The notes beneath the pieces were generated by a model. It was not told the origin of the DNA. It made no database searches and saw nothing but the letters and a program-made list of their open reading frames with translations. A stretch of 64,000 nucleotides of DNA from the NCBI GenBank assembly GCA_023213315.1, contig JAKCPI010025332.1, forward strand, positions 1-64,000, written 5' to 3'. Shown piece by piece: positions 1 to 12,169 of this stretch. The position numbers were made by a program, and so were the translations under genes. The first letter of the stretch is position 1. Each line of letters opens with the position of its first letter. This DNA comes from Euborellia annulipes. Its lineage: Eukaryota; Arthropoda; Insecta; Dermaptera; Anisolabididae.

Positions 1-630
1 GACCAATGAATTTTTTTCACATATACTTAGAATTAAAAATTCAATCAAGTGATAACATGGAAAAATAATTTTTATTTGTGAGAGATGCCCTCACTACTTA
101 ATTATAAGTAGTTATAATAGTTTAGTTTATTTGATTAAATATTTTTTTATACATTCAGAACACAAAAAAATATACAAAATTACATTTTATTTCTTCTATC
201 TTCTAAAGTTCAAAATATGATCTTTCAATAATGTCTTAAATTTATTAAAATCATTTTTTATTTCCTTCATCTCCCTGGGCAACTTATTAAACAATGAGAG
301 AACATTAAAAAATATCCTCTTGTATCTCTTTGTTGTCTTACATTTATCGATTATAAAATTTTTTTTATCTCTTAATTCATATTTATTTTCACCCAATTTT
401 AGTTTTTCTCTTGTGGCATTAGGTTATTATTAATTCTATATATGACATTCAGGGAGTTAAACAATATTCTTTCACTAACACTATACAAATCCAAAGTTTT
501 TAACATTATATTTATAGAGTAGTATGTACTCTATTTAAATTTTAAGACAAATGAATCTTTTAATTAGCTATTTCCTAGTATATTCTCTAAACTTCAGTAC
601 CTATCTTAAAATAATTTCTTTGAATTTCAG

Positions 631-933
631 GAATTCCTGGCGAGGCTACTTGGGTCGGAGGCCAAACAATCAAAGATAAAGATATGTGGGCTGAACTCAG
701 CTGGACCGTAGAGAGCTATTCACCAATTAAGAATTACCGATTGAGATACCGACTTGTTGGCAAAGAACTTTGGAAGGAGAGTGTACCGGTTGTAGACAAT
801 CCCGAAGGCAATATTTACACCGTCAAACATCGAGTGAAATTAGATGAACCTGGAGAATATGAAGCTATTCTAATTGCACAAAACCAATATGGATGGTCAC
901 CGGAACCGAAACTCGCAAATCGATTTACAACAG
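631..933 (+). CDS. FN3-domain exon of a GPI-anchored adhesion-type protein (internal exon)
   Basis: The exon follows a good acceptor (TTTGAATTTCAG ending at 630) and is read with codons starting at 633, so the upstream intron is phase 1. The roughly 100 residues have the fibronectin type III pattern: a W near the start (ATWVGG), the B-strand ELSWTVES, the C-strand PIKNYRLRYR with a later W (ELWKES), and the F-strand tyrosine with AQNQYGWSP. FN3 exons flanked by phase 1 introns are usual in animal adhesion proteins. Read-through stops at TAA 945-947, which could give a short alternative end, but a phase 1 exit at 933 joins cleanly to the two exons downstream. Together with those, the layout fits Ig/FN3 GPI-anchored neural adhesion proteins such as klingon or wrapper. 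The Ig domains would lie upstream of the window. The family assignment is an inference; the FN3 call is firm. Confidence 0.85.
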
Positions 934-939
934 GCATGT
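934..939 (+). other. Probable non-canonical GC splice donor
   Basis: The exon end reads CAG|GCATGT, close to the known GC-donor consensus (AG|GCAAGT). Only this donor leaves one base (G933) that completes codons in both downstream exons and keeps a long hydrophobic C-terminus open. The nearest GT (938-939, after AT) gives phase 2 and runs into a TGA at the start of the exon at 3180. Confidence 0.65.
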
Positions 940-1137
940 ACTCCTAACTTAACATAAAAAAAAAAAAGCATGGAGTTTAGGAAGATGAACTTGCGCACCA
1001 AATCATTTGTTAATCCAAAAAACAAAAATAGGAATAGAATAGAGAGTATTTGTATGTTCAACAATTTCACCTTATTTTTAATTTCAAAATGAACTCTTCC
1101 CAAAACTCAAATTTAATGGGAGATGCATAAACAGTAT

Positions 1138-1752
1138 AGTGCGCCGAAAAAACTCATTTTTTTATTTCGAACTTTTAATAGTGAGAAAAGTTGAATTATA
1201 TAGACAACAAAAAAAAGAAAAAAAAATTATCAAAATCGGTTGACATCTTCCGGTCGCGCATAGGCCCTAAAATTTGATAAAAGATGAAAAAAACTTCATT
1301 TTTGCGATTTTTGAAATAGATGTTTTCGTAATGTAATAGTTTGTAACGTCTTCAAAAAGAGCCTAAAAACATTGTGTTTTTATTTGTATAGATCATTTGA
1401 TATCTTCCGGTCGCGCATAAGCCCCAAAATTTGCCAATACAATGAAAAAGTTACATTTTTAAGAGTTCTTTTTTATATCTTTAATATATTTTTTTTTAAC
1501 ATAATAGTTCCAGTATTTTTATTTTTGAACATAAGAACATTGTGTTTTATTATTATGTGAATTCAAAAATTTTAAAAATAATCGCACAAATGAAGTTTTT
1601 TTCATATTTTGTCAAAATCTAGGACTTAAGCGCGACTGGAAGATGTCAACCGATTTTGATAATTTTTTTTCTTTTTTTGTTGTCGATATAATTCGCAACT
1701 TTTCAGCGCTATTAGAGCTTCGAAATTAAAAAATAAGTTTTTTTGGCCCATC
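1138..1752. repeat. Foldback repeat of about 0.6 kb in the first intron
   Basis: The outer arms are inverted copies: GCGCCGAAAAAACTC on the left matches the right end near 1752 in reverse, and the phrase around GACATCTTCCGGTCGCGC (1242-1259) recurs inverted near 1630-1650. A further direct, diverged copy of that phrase lies at 1390-1410. The arrangement looks like a non-autonomous foldback or MITE. No target duplication was found. Confidence 0.6.
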
Positions 1753-2135
1753 TTAACAATCAGATTATAAATAATTTACATCAAATAACCCACTGTCTGA
1801 ACAATTCGAAATCTAAAGTTTAATCTTAATTTTATATGTATATATGTATTGGAGGGATGGCGGAAAGTGACGATGGAACAGTCAGATCTTGGTCTCTTTT
1901 AAAAAATATTATTTTTTCGGTATGCTTTATTGTCGTACTATAATCAGCTTTTTGTTGAAATCGACGCAATCAATTTGCCAGATTGCTATATAATTATTGG
2001 CGAGTATAATTATTATATTTGTGTTATCAACAATATAATTTACTTTCCACTTAGAACAACAATCTGATAAAACCGATTTAGACAAAAAAATTCTATATAA
2101 AACTGATTACGGAACCTCAATAAAATGTTCTGAAC

Positions 2136-2267
2136 AAAAATTTGATTTGTATATAAACAAGTACAGATTCACCCTTTAAATTACCGAAATTAAGAAAAAA
2201 TTGTGTGCTGTGCGATCAGTCACACCAGATTACCCCCTCCCCAAGAAACTCTTCTGGATCCGCCCTT
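2136..2267 (-). repeat. Truncated hAT-type MITE (family R2)
   Basis: It matches the 23.4, 33.0 and 42.9 kb elements in reverse orientation, through the phrases AATTTGATTTGTATATA, TTAAATTACCGAAATTAAG and the end GGATCCGCC. The other end is missing, so it is a fragment. Confidence 0.6.
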
Positions 2268-2740
2268 ACCCACCACAGTCACTCACATATCACATTAAAA
2301 TTTTATCTTAAGGCCGATTACTTTGTTGTTATCCAATACATATCAATAATAAAGAAATTTTTGAAACCAGAAGAATGTTATGAAAGCTAAAAACATTTAT
2401 TGGACCCTAGCGAAAGATTAATTTGCGAAAATTTATAACGACAAATTTAACAAAATTAATACTAACTTTTCTTTTGAGTTTGTTAAGACTTGGGTATGCA
2501 AAATTAATCAATGAATCCCAAATTTAGACATCTATTTATTAATAATATTAAATTAAAAAAAAAAAAAAAGATAAAACCAAAGTTATTAATTTTAAATGAA
2601 ATTTTTCCTTTAATGCATGTGTTTTGTTCTGCCTTGATATAATTTATTTGTCTAAAAAGCTTTTCTGCTTTTTTTCCTTTTATGTTAGCCCTTTTATTTT
2701 CACATTCGCTTGTTTTGTCTTTGTTTGTTAGATTTTCTAG

Positions 2741-2779
2741 CCGCCGAAGCAGCAACTTCAATAAATTCCCAAACATCAG
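2741..2779 (+). CDS. 39-base micro-exon encoding a linker before the GPI signal
   Basis: A pyrimidine-rich acceptor (TTTTCTAG to 2740) and a strong donor (CAG|GTAGGT, GT at 2780-2781) flank exactly 39 bases, so skipping or inclusion keeps the frame. Read in phase 1 after G933 it gives Ala-Ala-Glu-Ala-Ala-Thr-Ser-Ile-Asn-Ser-Gln-Thr-Ser and passes one G to the next exon. The residues are small and polar, as expected of a stalk between the FN3 domain and a GPI attachment site. Its position between the two recognised exons, its length divisible by three and its matching phases together make chance less likely, but no transcript is available. It may be alternatively spliced. Confidence 0.6.
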
Positions 2780-3179
2780 GTAGGTTGACTCCAATATCCT
2801 ATTTCTGTTTTTTGCTGTTCAGTTTTGAGTTTTGATCTTTAATTTAATTTAGATAAATTCAAATTATTCAGTCAATTTATTTAAGAATACTAAGGTCTTA
2901 AAAAATAAATAATAAATAATATTTATCAGTAGACTAAATTTGTAGTTAACATAGAACAAATAAAATTATTCATCAGCACCGACAAAATGTTCGAAACAGT
3001 TAGATAATAAAGTGATGAAAATTTATTTAGAAAATGAGGCCTTAGATGTGGGAAAAATCTTAAATAAATTGAAAAAATTTCTCAAAAAATGACAAAAATT
3101 TCTAGCTTTTAAAAAAACCTTAAAATTTATATTAGTTGAATTTTTTAAAAGTTAATTAATAAAAATATATTTTTTTCAG

Positions 3180-3272
3180 GGTCTGAAAACTCAGCCTGCG
3201 ACACTCGACCGTCCTCACTTTTTCTGCATTTGATCATCTTCATCACAACGACACTGGTGGCTTTATATTAGG
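3180..3272 (+). CDS. Terminal coding exon with GPI-anchor signal tail
   Basis: The acceptor TATATTTTTTTCAG ends at 3179. With one base brought from the previous exon, the first codon is Gly (GGG), then SENSACDTRPSS, then a hydrophobic run LFLHLIIFITTTLVALY and TAG at 3269-3271. A small-residue site (Gly-Ser/Asn-Ser-Ala), a short polar spacer and a hydrophobic C-terminus without a basic cytoplasmic tail are the marks of a GPI transamidase signal. The other two frames stop early. A GTAAAA at 3273-3278 just after the stop may be the donor of an intron inside the 3'UTR. Confidence 0.75.
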
Positions 3273-3377
3273 GTAAAAATAATATTAAATAAATATTTAC
3301 CAATATATAAAGTCATATAATTATATTAAAAGGTATTTTTATAAAGTTCAGGCCACGAGCTAAATTACAATTATGGG

Positions 3378-3500
3378 CTTTTTACTTCCTTGTGCACGAA
3401 GTAGAGAAAGTATTGTAAACGTTAATAAATTCGAACTCGAGATTTTGATGATTCTCGATGTTTTGAATCTCCACGTGTCCAAAAAAACATTTTTGGAATT
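3378..3500 (+). repeat. R1-related repeat fragment
   Basis: The string TACTTCC...GTAGAGAAAGTATTG followed by CTCGAGATTTTGATGATTC and a CACGTGTCCAAAAAAAC phrase resembles the 5' end of the R1 repeat (compare 18.2 kb), but it is a distinct subfamily. A piece in the opposite orientation lies at 4015-4110. Confidence 0.5.
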
Positions 3501-3613
3501 ATGTTTATGTGTGTGAGGTGAAGCCCTTCCATCATTTTTAATTTTGAGGTTTTATATACTGTATATAAGCCAATATTAAAAAAAATTATATTAAAAAACA
3601 AATTTGAAATGTA

Positions 3614-3824
3614 CAGTGAGGGACAATATTAAGTCCCACCCATGTGTTTTCTACTGATGATTATTTCATTGTTTTTTTAAAAGAAAATGAAAATCTTTAT
3701 TGGAAATTTTCTAGGTTGGAACCAATGAAAGTTTCTATTAAAAAATATATAATATTTTTTTAAAAACAATGAAATAATCACAAGTAAAAAACTCATGGGT
3801 GGGACTTAATATTGTCCCTCACTG
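3614..3824. mobile_element. Tc1/mariner-type MITE, 211 bp
   Basis: Near-perfect terminal inverted repeats start CAGTGAGGGACAATATTAAG and run for about 60 bases through TGATTATTTCATTG. The flanks carry a TA target duplication (3612-3613 and 3825-3826). It has no coding capacity. Relatives lie at 9234-9429, 5705-5805 (partial) and 44828-44865 (one end). Confidence 0.85.
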
Positions 3825-4014
3825 TACTTGTTATGGAACTGTTTGTTATATTATCTTTGTTTATGGGCAAAAATTCTAATTCAATTCCCAGGACCTCGCG
3901 TGATATAGTTTATATTAAGATGATTTTTTTGGTGTATAAATTTTATTTTGTGTATATAAACACCGGGATATGGAAAAAAAAATTTAACCCTCAATGCTTT
4001 TAATAAAAAAAAAA

Positions 4015-4110
4015 ATCATGTATATCCATCAAAATCTCGAGATCGAATTTTTGACATGATCGCAATACTTTCTCTCTCTATATATTTCATATATAGGGTA
4101 AGAGAAAGTA
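4015..4110 (-). repeat. R1 end fragment
   Basis: Contains the reverse of the R1 5' end: CATCAAAATCTCGAGATCG, then TACTTTCTCTCTCTATATA and GGTAAGAGAAAGTAAAA closing a small hairpin. It forms an inverted pair with 3378-3500. Confidence 0.55.
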
Positions 4111-4335
4111 AAAAATTATTTTATTTTATAACCATCGATTTCGAGTTGAAATGGTCCTGTTTTTTTTTTTTTTTTTTGTTATTAACAGTATATACAGTAC
4201 TGTATAGATTAATCAATCATAATTTTTTTCATTACCAAAAATTTTGTAAAAAAAAATTCATATATGAATCTTACCCTATCTAAGCTTTGTCCATTATTTT
4301 CATACAAAATGAACAATAAAATTATTTTGTTTCAG

Positions 4336-4450
4336 GTTTATCCTCCTTACTTCTCATCGTCCAAGAGCTTCTGTCTCTCAGCACTTCAAAAAATAATGCC
4401 TTCAAATTTAGAAAAATTTACATTCTAAATAGTGGCCTATAAATGTTTTT
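4336..4450 (+). other. Possible 3'UTR exon of the FN3/GPI gene
   Basis: ATTATTTTGTTTCAG (to 4335) is a convincing acceptor, and the bases after it are less A/T-biased than the surroundings for about 60 bases. It would pair with the donor at 3273. The 3' end is not defined: I see no clear AATAAA close by, so the end coordinate is arbitrary. Confidence 0.3.
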
Positions 4451-5383
4451 AAAAAAAAATTTTTAGAAATTTTAGTAGCTGCGATGTATTTTTCGACAAA
4501 AAAAAAATCATTTTTGACAAACAAGAAAAATCAAGAATTGTGCGGAAATTTTGGAAAAAAAAAATTAATTTGAATAAGAAAGAATACAGAAATATTTTTC
4601 TATCTTTTAATTTCGACACCTCTATTTAAGAAACTGTACCCCCCCCCCCCCCCCCTCTTCCAGATGTTTATATATACGAACTCTAATCTTTTAATGAATT
4701 CAATCAATCTCCTTCAATGGCTGCTTGTTGAATATCAAATATTTAGTTTTATATATAAAAAAATAATTCGTTAATTAGTTGAAATAGAAGTTTGTTAAAT
4801 AAAAGGCAATTGTATCTAGTTGTACAATAACTACGAAACCAAAGTGCTTGCCTGGCGGCATTTCGTGTCTTAAAAGAGGCTCTTTTTTTTAGGGCTTTAG
4901 CATATTTTATTGATTGATCTGCCAATTCATCTTTAACATGGATGAAATAAAATATATTATTAATGTATTTTAAATGATCTTAATTCGAATTAAAATTTCT
5001 ATCAGCTGAAAATATATATATACAGTATATTCAAACTCATAGAAATTTTAATTAAATATAAAAAAATTGTACAGATCATATTTTAGAATATAAATAAATT
5101 CTGTACCTGAGAGATAAACTGTCGTTTATATATGATTATTATTTTATTTAATTTTTCATTGGAATTTTATAATGAATGCGACTAAGGGGTCGAAAATGAA
5201 CTGCCATAAATGTTAATAAGTGAACGAAATCCGTAATCAGCGGCCAGCATAGAGTAACAAGCTCACTAGCTAAATCAAATAAAACATTTTGTTAAAAAAA
5301 AAATCTAAAAATAACAATTGATTGAAAAATTAAGTATTTTTTATTTTAATAAAATCGTATCAAAAATCTTTCATATACTAGGA

Positions 5384-5696
5384 CAGCGTTTCCAAAACTT
5401 TTTTGATCGCGGCCCGTACGAGGTTTTAAAATTTTTCGAGACCTGCCCTATGAAAATAAAACCAATTATTTACAAAACAAATTTTATTTTTTTTATTAAA
5501 AATCAAGTTATTTTATTAATTCATACACAAAAAGTGCAAAATAATTATATAAGAATAAGAAAAATAAAAATAATTAATAAATTAACAATTATATTCATTT
5601 AAAACTTGAGTAAATGAAGTAAAATATGTTTTATATTTTCACAATATTTTTTAGCGACCCGGTGCCGGGTCGCAACCCTCACTTTAAGAAACGCTG
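5384..5696. mobile_element. hAT-type MITE, 313 bp
   Basis: The ends CAGCGTTTC...GAAACGCTG are inverted repeats, followed inward by a TTTTTTGATCGCGGCCCG phrase and its partner CGACCCGGTGCCGGGTCG. The flanking 8-mers are TACTAGGA and TACTAGTT (6 of 8 identical), an aged hAT-length target duplication. Confidence 0.7.
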
Positions 5697-5704
5697 TACT
5701 AGTT

Positions 5705-5805
5705 CAAAGTATACATCACCCATGCGTTTACACATGTGATTATTTCATTGTTTTTTATAAATATGAGAATTTTCATGGTCCATACCTAGAAAATTTATTA
5801 ATAAA
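5705..5805. mobile_element. Partial copy of the CAGTGAGGGACAA MITE
   Basis: CATCACCCATGCGTTTACAC followed by TGATTATTTCATTGTTTTT matches one arm and the middle of the 3614 and 9234 elements. The outer ends are missing. It abuts the hAT MITE ending at 5696. Confidence 0.6.
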
Positions 5806-7377
5806 GAATTCCATCATCTTTAAATAAAAAAAGAATGAATTAATCAGATGAGAAAACCAAATTTTTCAGTATTTATTTGAGAACAAAACAGACATGAGAT
5901 CTAGACGGAAAAAATTGAATTGAATACTAAAAAAATTGTAGGAAATCGATCTTTTTTTTGCTGGCCAACAGTAGAGAACAAATAGGTGTAAATTATTTCA
6001 CTAATAAATTACAAACAAAAAACTTGCACAAAAAATATCTATTAACGACAGTTTACCTCCTATGTGTAGAATTATTGATTTTAAATCGAATTAAAATCAA
6101 TTATTAATAATTAAGAGAAAAAAAATATATATATATTAACTTTATGCAGTATTTAAATAAAAAAGAAAATAATAAATTTCAGTTTTTATTGTATCTATAA
6201 ATTATAAAAAACAAAAAAATTAATTTATTGTAGAAAAGACAAATTTTAAAATTGAGCTAATTGGGAAACCCTTCATTCTCGAATTTGGCAAGCGATTTAT
6301 TAACGGAATTTCGTTCTATCAGGAGTTGAATGAAATCTCTTGATTTCCATATGACATTCTTTATTCATTTATGTTAATAGAATTTTATTAACAAGTAATT
6401 GTAATGAAATTACTGTCTGGTCACCCGATTGCCTCGAGGATTTGATATGTATATATAAATATAGTTTATATATATATATTTATAAATATATATATAAAAA
6501 TATATATATATTTAAGCCTGGATGTAAATGTAACTGTATCCGTGTGTAAATATGGTATTAGATGTTTAGAAGGGCGTTATTACGAGAGAAAGAAATTATG
6601 AATGTATGAATGTATCTGTGTGTGTGTGTTCTTTATGAATTCGTCTGTGTTAGTGAGATTCTGCGTGTGAATGGAGAAAAAAAAAATTAGAAAATAATAT
6701 TTATATAAAATAATAATATAGTTGAAATGTAAATGTTATTATGAATATTTTTTTTTTAATTCTTATTATTATGCACCTTTTATTATTATATTTTTGATTT
6801 GTTTCACGTCATCTCATCCATTCAGATACAAAAAAGCATCAAATGTGCCTATAGAATACTGTATCAAATCAGAAATTGAGTATTCTCTTCGAATCTCAAA
6901 TGAATTTGATACAATTAGCATAATAATATTGTAAAAAAAAAGAATCATAAAAGGCCTATCTATTTATTATCCATTTCTACTTCGTCGTATTGTATTATTG
7001 TATAAAAAAAATAAATAATTGGCTTTTCTTTTATTAACGTGATACAAATTATATATGAAACTATGTATATTTTAAAGTAGTGTTGAATATTTTACAAAAC
7101 AGTAATTAAACATATCCGTAATTTTCAAGAGAATAGACCAATAGATAATTAAATTGTATACATATCTAACAGTCTTTCTGTACAAATTATCTTTTTTTAA
7201 GTTTGTTTTTAAAAATTTTTTAAAAAGGGATAATTTAAATAAAATTGCAAAAATATTATTGCTTTAATAAAAAGGATTATTTCTTTTTGGTGCTGACTTG
7301 AAACGGGGATATAGACTACTAATACTAAAAAACTTTAATACAGAATTATTTTCTGAATATGATATTAAATGATATTT
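5806..7377. other. No gene seen; A/T-rich unique DNA
   Basis: Mostly A/T-rich sequence with a TA-rich palindromic stretch at about 6448-6513 and a short TGTGTG run near 6620. Short open frames here are low-complexity and match nothing I recognise. Confidence 0.5.
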
Positions 7378-7385
7378 CTAGTGTT

Positions 7386-7658
7386 GATGGGCGTAGCCAG
7401 GGGGGAGGCAGGGGGGCCACCGCCCCCCTGGCTTGTCCTAAAAATTAAAAAAAAAAAAAAAAAATATAGCCTATAGGCCCCTATATATATAAATTTTTCC
7501 CATTGGGAATTTTTTTAACGTCACAATCCACTACATTAATTTAATTTTTTTTTTTAAATCTAAATAAATAATTAATAATCTATGTATATATTAAGTGCAA
7601 CCCCCCTCTCGCCCTAAGGGGTTGGCCCCCCCTAACAAGATGTCTGGTTACGCCCAGG
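7386..7658. mobile_element. hAT-type MITE, 273 bp
   Basis: Inverted ends GATGGGCGTAGCCAG / CTGGTTACGCCCAGG with G- and C-rich subterminal runs. A perfect 8-base duplication CTAGTGTT flanks it (7378-7385 and 7659-7666), the length made by hAT transposases. The interior is A/T-rich and non-coding. Confidence 0.85.
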
Positions 7659-7666
7659 CTAGTGTT

Positions 7667-9231
7667 ATAGGGAAAGTAAAAAAGTAACATATCCAAATCA
7701 AATTTTTAATCAAATTTTCAACACTTCTTTAAATATACACTTAGTTTATATATATATGTATGTATATTTTAATCCAAATATAATGTATTTACTTTAAATT
7801 TCACTAGTCTCTGTCTGAAGTTTCAAATATTTAATGCTTTTCAAAACAAATGGTAGAAAAAATTATTAAATAGAAAATTGTAAAATAGATGAAAAATTTT
7901 AAATAATTATATATATTTAAAAAAAAAAAAAAAAAAAAATGTTCTTTTGTTATTTACTATATATTTATTAGATTAGTACACTTATATTTTTGAATAAAAT
8001 TAAATGTTTAGGCTAAAGATTTTAAATAAAATTTATATAATTTAAGAGAGAAAAAAAAAGAAATATTGACTTAATAGAAATAGAACAAAACGTTTTTAGA
8101 AAAACGCAATTGTTTAGTCAATCAAAATTTTATTTATCAAAAGAAAAGAAAGAAAAATTTGAAAGATGACATTTCACATAATTCCATTTATTTATAATAT
8201 GGTTGTAACAATGGATTAATAGGCATTTCATAAAGTTAAGTTATAACAACCATTTTGTTTTCGACCAGAATAAATCTTCTTATTTGAAAAAGCATTATGT
8301 TGTTATTATTATAAATTATACTTATAATTCCATTTCCCCAAAGAATTGCCTAATTTTGAATGTTCTTGCACTAGCGCTCCTAAGAGAGGAGGAAGTCTAG
8401 AGGTCTACTACCTCGATTAGACAAAAAAAAAACACATTTGTGACCGTCCACATTAAAATGTACCAAATTTTCAGAGGATTCGATTTACTAAAAAAGTTCG
8501 AAAAAATCGATTTTTTTTTTATTGCTGATTTCATCTTATATTCAATTCATCAGAATCGATGCACTGTCTGACGCCTGTTGAAAATAAAGAAGAGAAGAGA
8601 CTGACATGCAAAGAACAAAAGTAGTCCAGCTAGGGCAGCTCGTGATTGCAATCTACGTACCCTCAAGATGTGAGACACCTGAGCTACTAACAGAAATATC
8701 AATCTGATTATTTATTTGCAGGACGAGATGTGTAGCAATTTTAGTTAATAGAAAATATGATACATGATCAGTGGCGATTTCAGGATTGTATTAAGAGGAA
8801 GCCTCGGAGGCAAACGTAGGGGAGGTAGACAGGCATTCAATGGACCGTTTATTTTGAAAGTGGGTAAGTCCGAATTTTTGTAAATGAGATATCACATAAT
8901 CATATGTTAAATTATGCTACATCCTTTGTATGTATATACACCTAGTAGTAAATTTTAAAAATCCAGCTTGAAAATTGATCGGTAAATAGATTTGTTAATA
9001 AACAAATCAGGCCATGTTAACCTTTCATTCTGAGACAATAAAAAAATGGATTATATATTAAAATAAAGTCCATATAATTCAAAATGAACAAAAATCAACA
9101 AAACATTAAACATCGACCCTATGAAATTTGGGAATTGTATTCAGTCCGTTACAGCGCTAAGACGGGAAATAATTAGTAAAACTTTTGTGAAGAAAAGTAA
9201 TTTTTTACAAGCCTTTTATACATAAGTTATG
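7667..9231. other. No gene seen
   Basis: A/T-rich with poly(A) near 7920-7940. The stretch 8560-8830 is somewhat richer in G and C but has no open frame or splice pair that I can support. Confidence 0.45.
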
Positions 9232-9233
9232 TA

Positions 9234-9429
9234 CAATGAGGGACAATATTACCCCATGCGTTTTCTACTTGTGATTATTTCATTGTTTTTAAAAAAATAT
9301 ATATATATTTTAATGAAAACTTTCATGGTTCAAACCTAGAAAAAAAAGATTTTCATTTTCTTTTATAAAAACAATGAAATAATCACAAGTAGAAAACGCA
9401 TGGGTGGGACATAACTTTGGCGTTCACTG
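9234..9429. mobile_element. Tc1/mariner-type MITE, 196 bp
   Basis: Same family as 3614-3824: ends CAATGAGGGACAATATTA / CGTTCACTG, inner arms TGATTATTTCATTG inverted, TA at 9232-9233 and 9430-9431. The left arm has lost several bases, so it is older or more damaged. Confidence 0.8.
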
Positions 9430-9563
9430 TAGGCCTACGTATAGCTAACATAGTTTAAATAAATTTTATAGCTCAGGAGAGATTGGGGATCTGATCTGAA
9501 AAGAGCAAGAATCTGCCTGCCTAACATACACAATTACCAGAAAGATAAAGAAAATACAAAGCA

Positions 9564-9608
9564 AGGACTGAAGATGGCTCTTAAATTAAAAGGACCGAAA
9601 CGACTCTG
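9564..9608 (+). ncRNA. Decayed hammerhead ribozyme motif (Penelope type)
   Basis: GGA then CTGAAGA (core), a GGCTC...GGACC stem II with mismatches, GAAACG and ACTCTG. The expected ACGTC before the cleavage site reads ACGAC, breaking the A15.1-U16.1 pair. It matches the minus-strand motif at 35.75 kb in its stem II phrase (GGCTCTTAAATT). Probably inactive. Confidence 0.45.
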
Positions 9609-11610
9609 TTCACAATTATCCATCTACCAGGTATACAACTCAAAGCCATTACTTTGAACAGAAATACAAGCCAAATCGTGCCAGAATTCTATTCTAATAA
9701 GGAATTTCTCATTCTAGCAACAATTTAGAAAAATTTCAGAATTTTATATATATAGGCAGGCTACATGTAGAGATGAAAATGTAAATATACACGTGTATAA
9801 TAAAATGATATTAATGCTATATGAAAAATCTTAATCATGAAAATCACAATTTCACATATGGTATTTGAATGATATCATTCCACCAGGTGATGCCTATTTG
9901 CATAAACTTCATTATGCCTATATAGTCTGAGAGATATGTTTTTGAAATACAGCAAAATCTTAACAAAGACATTATCATTTGAAAAAATTCTGTATTTAAA
10001 AAAAAACTCACCAGAGGTGCTTTTGCGTCTTTATGGCAGTGGGGAAATTTTCTCTGGATATAATGGATGAATTCACTGGTTAGCTGCTCTGGATGCAATG
10101 GGTCAATTCACTCGTCTGCTGAAACAAATAAGAATTAGAATTTTTGTTTTCATATTAAATAAATAAAATACCGGTAGACTAATAAGAGATAAGACTTGTG
10201 TTAGAACTCAAAAGAGTTTAAAGAATGGCTAAAATTTTGTTAAGAACGGATAGAATTGAGGAGTATCGAGTGAAATTTTGTTAATTCAGTCCAGTATAGT
10301 ATGTGAATTATCTTTAATTATTAAACTATTTAATACCGTCAAATGCTACTTTAGAATTTTTTACCTATCTTCTCTTGAAATTAGCAATATCGCTCTGGGC
10401 GTGAAGAAAATCATGGAACAAGATCCCAGGAATAGAATATAGAAAATTTGGATTCTTCTGGGACGATCACTTGGGTATTAGAAAAAGTCGGCTGTCTACT
10501 CAGACTCAACACATAGATACATAGAAAACCAGGCAATAAATAAATTCCATAGATGGTCAAATCATGAAAAATATTTGAACAGATTTATCCAACTTTTTCT
10601 GCAATGAATTTTGCTTACTTTTTGGTGTGGAGGATGAATCGAATATACTGAGGTTATTTTTTCCCCCAAGATCATTATTATTAAGGGATGTGATTTTCAT
10701 TTTATGATTCAAATTCATTGAAATACTTAGGCTTAGATTTACATTCTGATATATATATATATAATATCTTAGTTGTATGTATTATAATAATAACTTTGAT
10801 CATATACATACTAAAACTTAATCATTCGTTCTGGTAACATGATTCGCTTTAATGCTCTTTTGTCTATCTTTAGTTGTTAAATGGTTAAATGTTTGTTTGT
10901 TACTTGTGATCTCATATCCTACATAAAGGATGTTACTTTCCACAATTATAGCTTATAACCCAAGAGGTTATTGGGATACAAGTATTAACTTCAGCGTTGT
11001 TTATTGAAGTTATAAAATTTCAGAAAAGCTTTTCTTAATTTTAAATTAAAATTTTTTATTTTATTTTAAAACATGGATTTCTCGAGTACTTTTTTGAAAA
11101 CTAAAATAGTGAATGCTTAATTTTCCAACTGTTCTAAAAATATTGTTTCAAACGTAATACAGAATGCTAATTAAATTAAAAAAAAAATCCTTTAATACCC
11201 AAGAAAATTTTTAATTCCTATTAAAATTTAATATCTCAATGATATTAATGAAAATGTATTGTAAAAACTATAAAATTTATTAAAACATAAAAAATTTAAT
11301 TTATATTTACAATATTAATAAGTATATTTATGCATAAAACTTTTTAGTAATTAATATATAAAGTAGCTATAGAGCTATATTTAGCATTTAAAAGTTAAAG
11401 AGATGATAAAACCAACCACTCACCCTCTTTTGATAATGCACTTATTAAGTTTGCTTTTATTCTCTTAACGATTTTATATTTATACTAGTTATATTTATTA
11501 AAAATAATGCGGATTTTGCCTTGTGTGAGTAGGAGGTCGTATTAAAATAATCCAATTCTTTTATTTTTTTTAATATAAAAATGTGTAGGCTCATATCGGA
11601 CACTCTGGTC
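9609..11610. other. No gene seen
   Basis: Mixed A/T-rich sequence. An 84-codon open frame on the minus strand (9844-10098) has no family resemblance that I recognise and no supporting splice sites. Conspicuous repeats are absent, so it may be old unique DNA. Confidence 0.4.
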
Positions 11611-11619
11611 ATTAGCGAG

Positions 11620-12007
11620 CAGGGGCGCCGGAACGAATTTCAATCAGGGGGGGCAAAAAAATTTTTTTTAGAAAATTAAAATAATTTAATATGTTCAAAT
11701 AGTATAAAACAAAAACAAATCTACTATAAAACTTTAAAAATTTTAAATAAAATCACAATTTTAATAAAATTAAAATTTTAAAAAATTTGGTAGTGATTTT
11801 CAAAAATTTTTGGAAAAAATTTGGAAAAAAATGAATTTCTTACTCTTTTAATTTTTTTTAATTTAGAAGATTTTATTTTTCAAAAGTAAAAATATATCAT
11901 TTTTAAAAATAAATGAAATAAAAGAAGAAATTTTGCCCCCCTCTGTCCCCCCCTATAGGATGCCAGGGGGGGCAATGTACCCTGCCCCCCCCAGTTCCGG
12001 CGCCATG
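11620..12007. mobile_element. hAT-type MITE, 388 bp
   Basis: Ends CAGGGGCGCCGGAAC and GTTCCGGCGCCATG are inverted, with G/C runs (AGGGGGGGCA / TGCCCCCCCC) just inside. Flanking 8-mers TTAGCGAG and TTAGAGTA agree only in part, so the insertion is old or its ends have drifted. The interior is A/T-rich and non-coding. Confidence 0.65.
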
Positions 12008-12169
12008 TTAGAGTAAGAAACAGACAGAAAAAAAACGAAATCTCGTTAAAACAGACAAGTTTATAAAAGAAGGCAAATAGAGAAATTAGTTGTGGGTGGT
12101 GCTATAGTGAGAAGCTTTGAATGTTTCATTCAAAGTTGATAACAGAGAATGAATCAATTTACTTTCAGA

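Noticed and set aside
936..947. Intronless end of the FN3 protein at TAA 945
   Set aside because: It cannot be excluded as an alternative form, but the in-phase micro-exon and GPI exon downstream make splicing the better reading.
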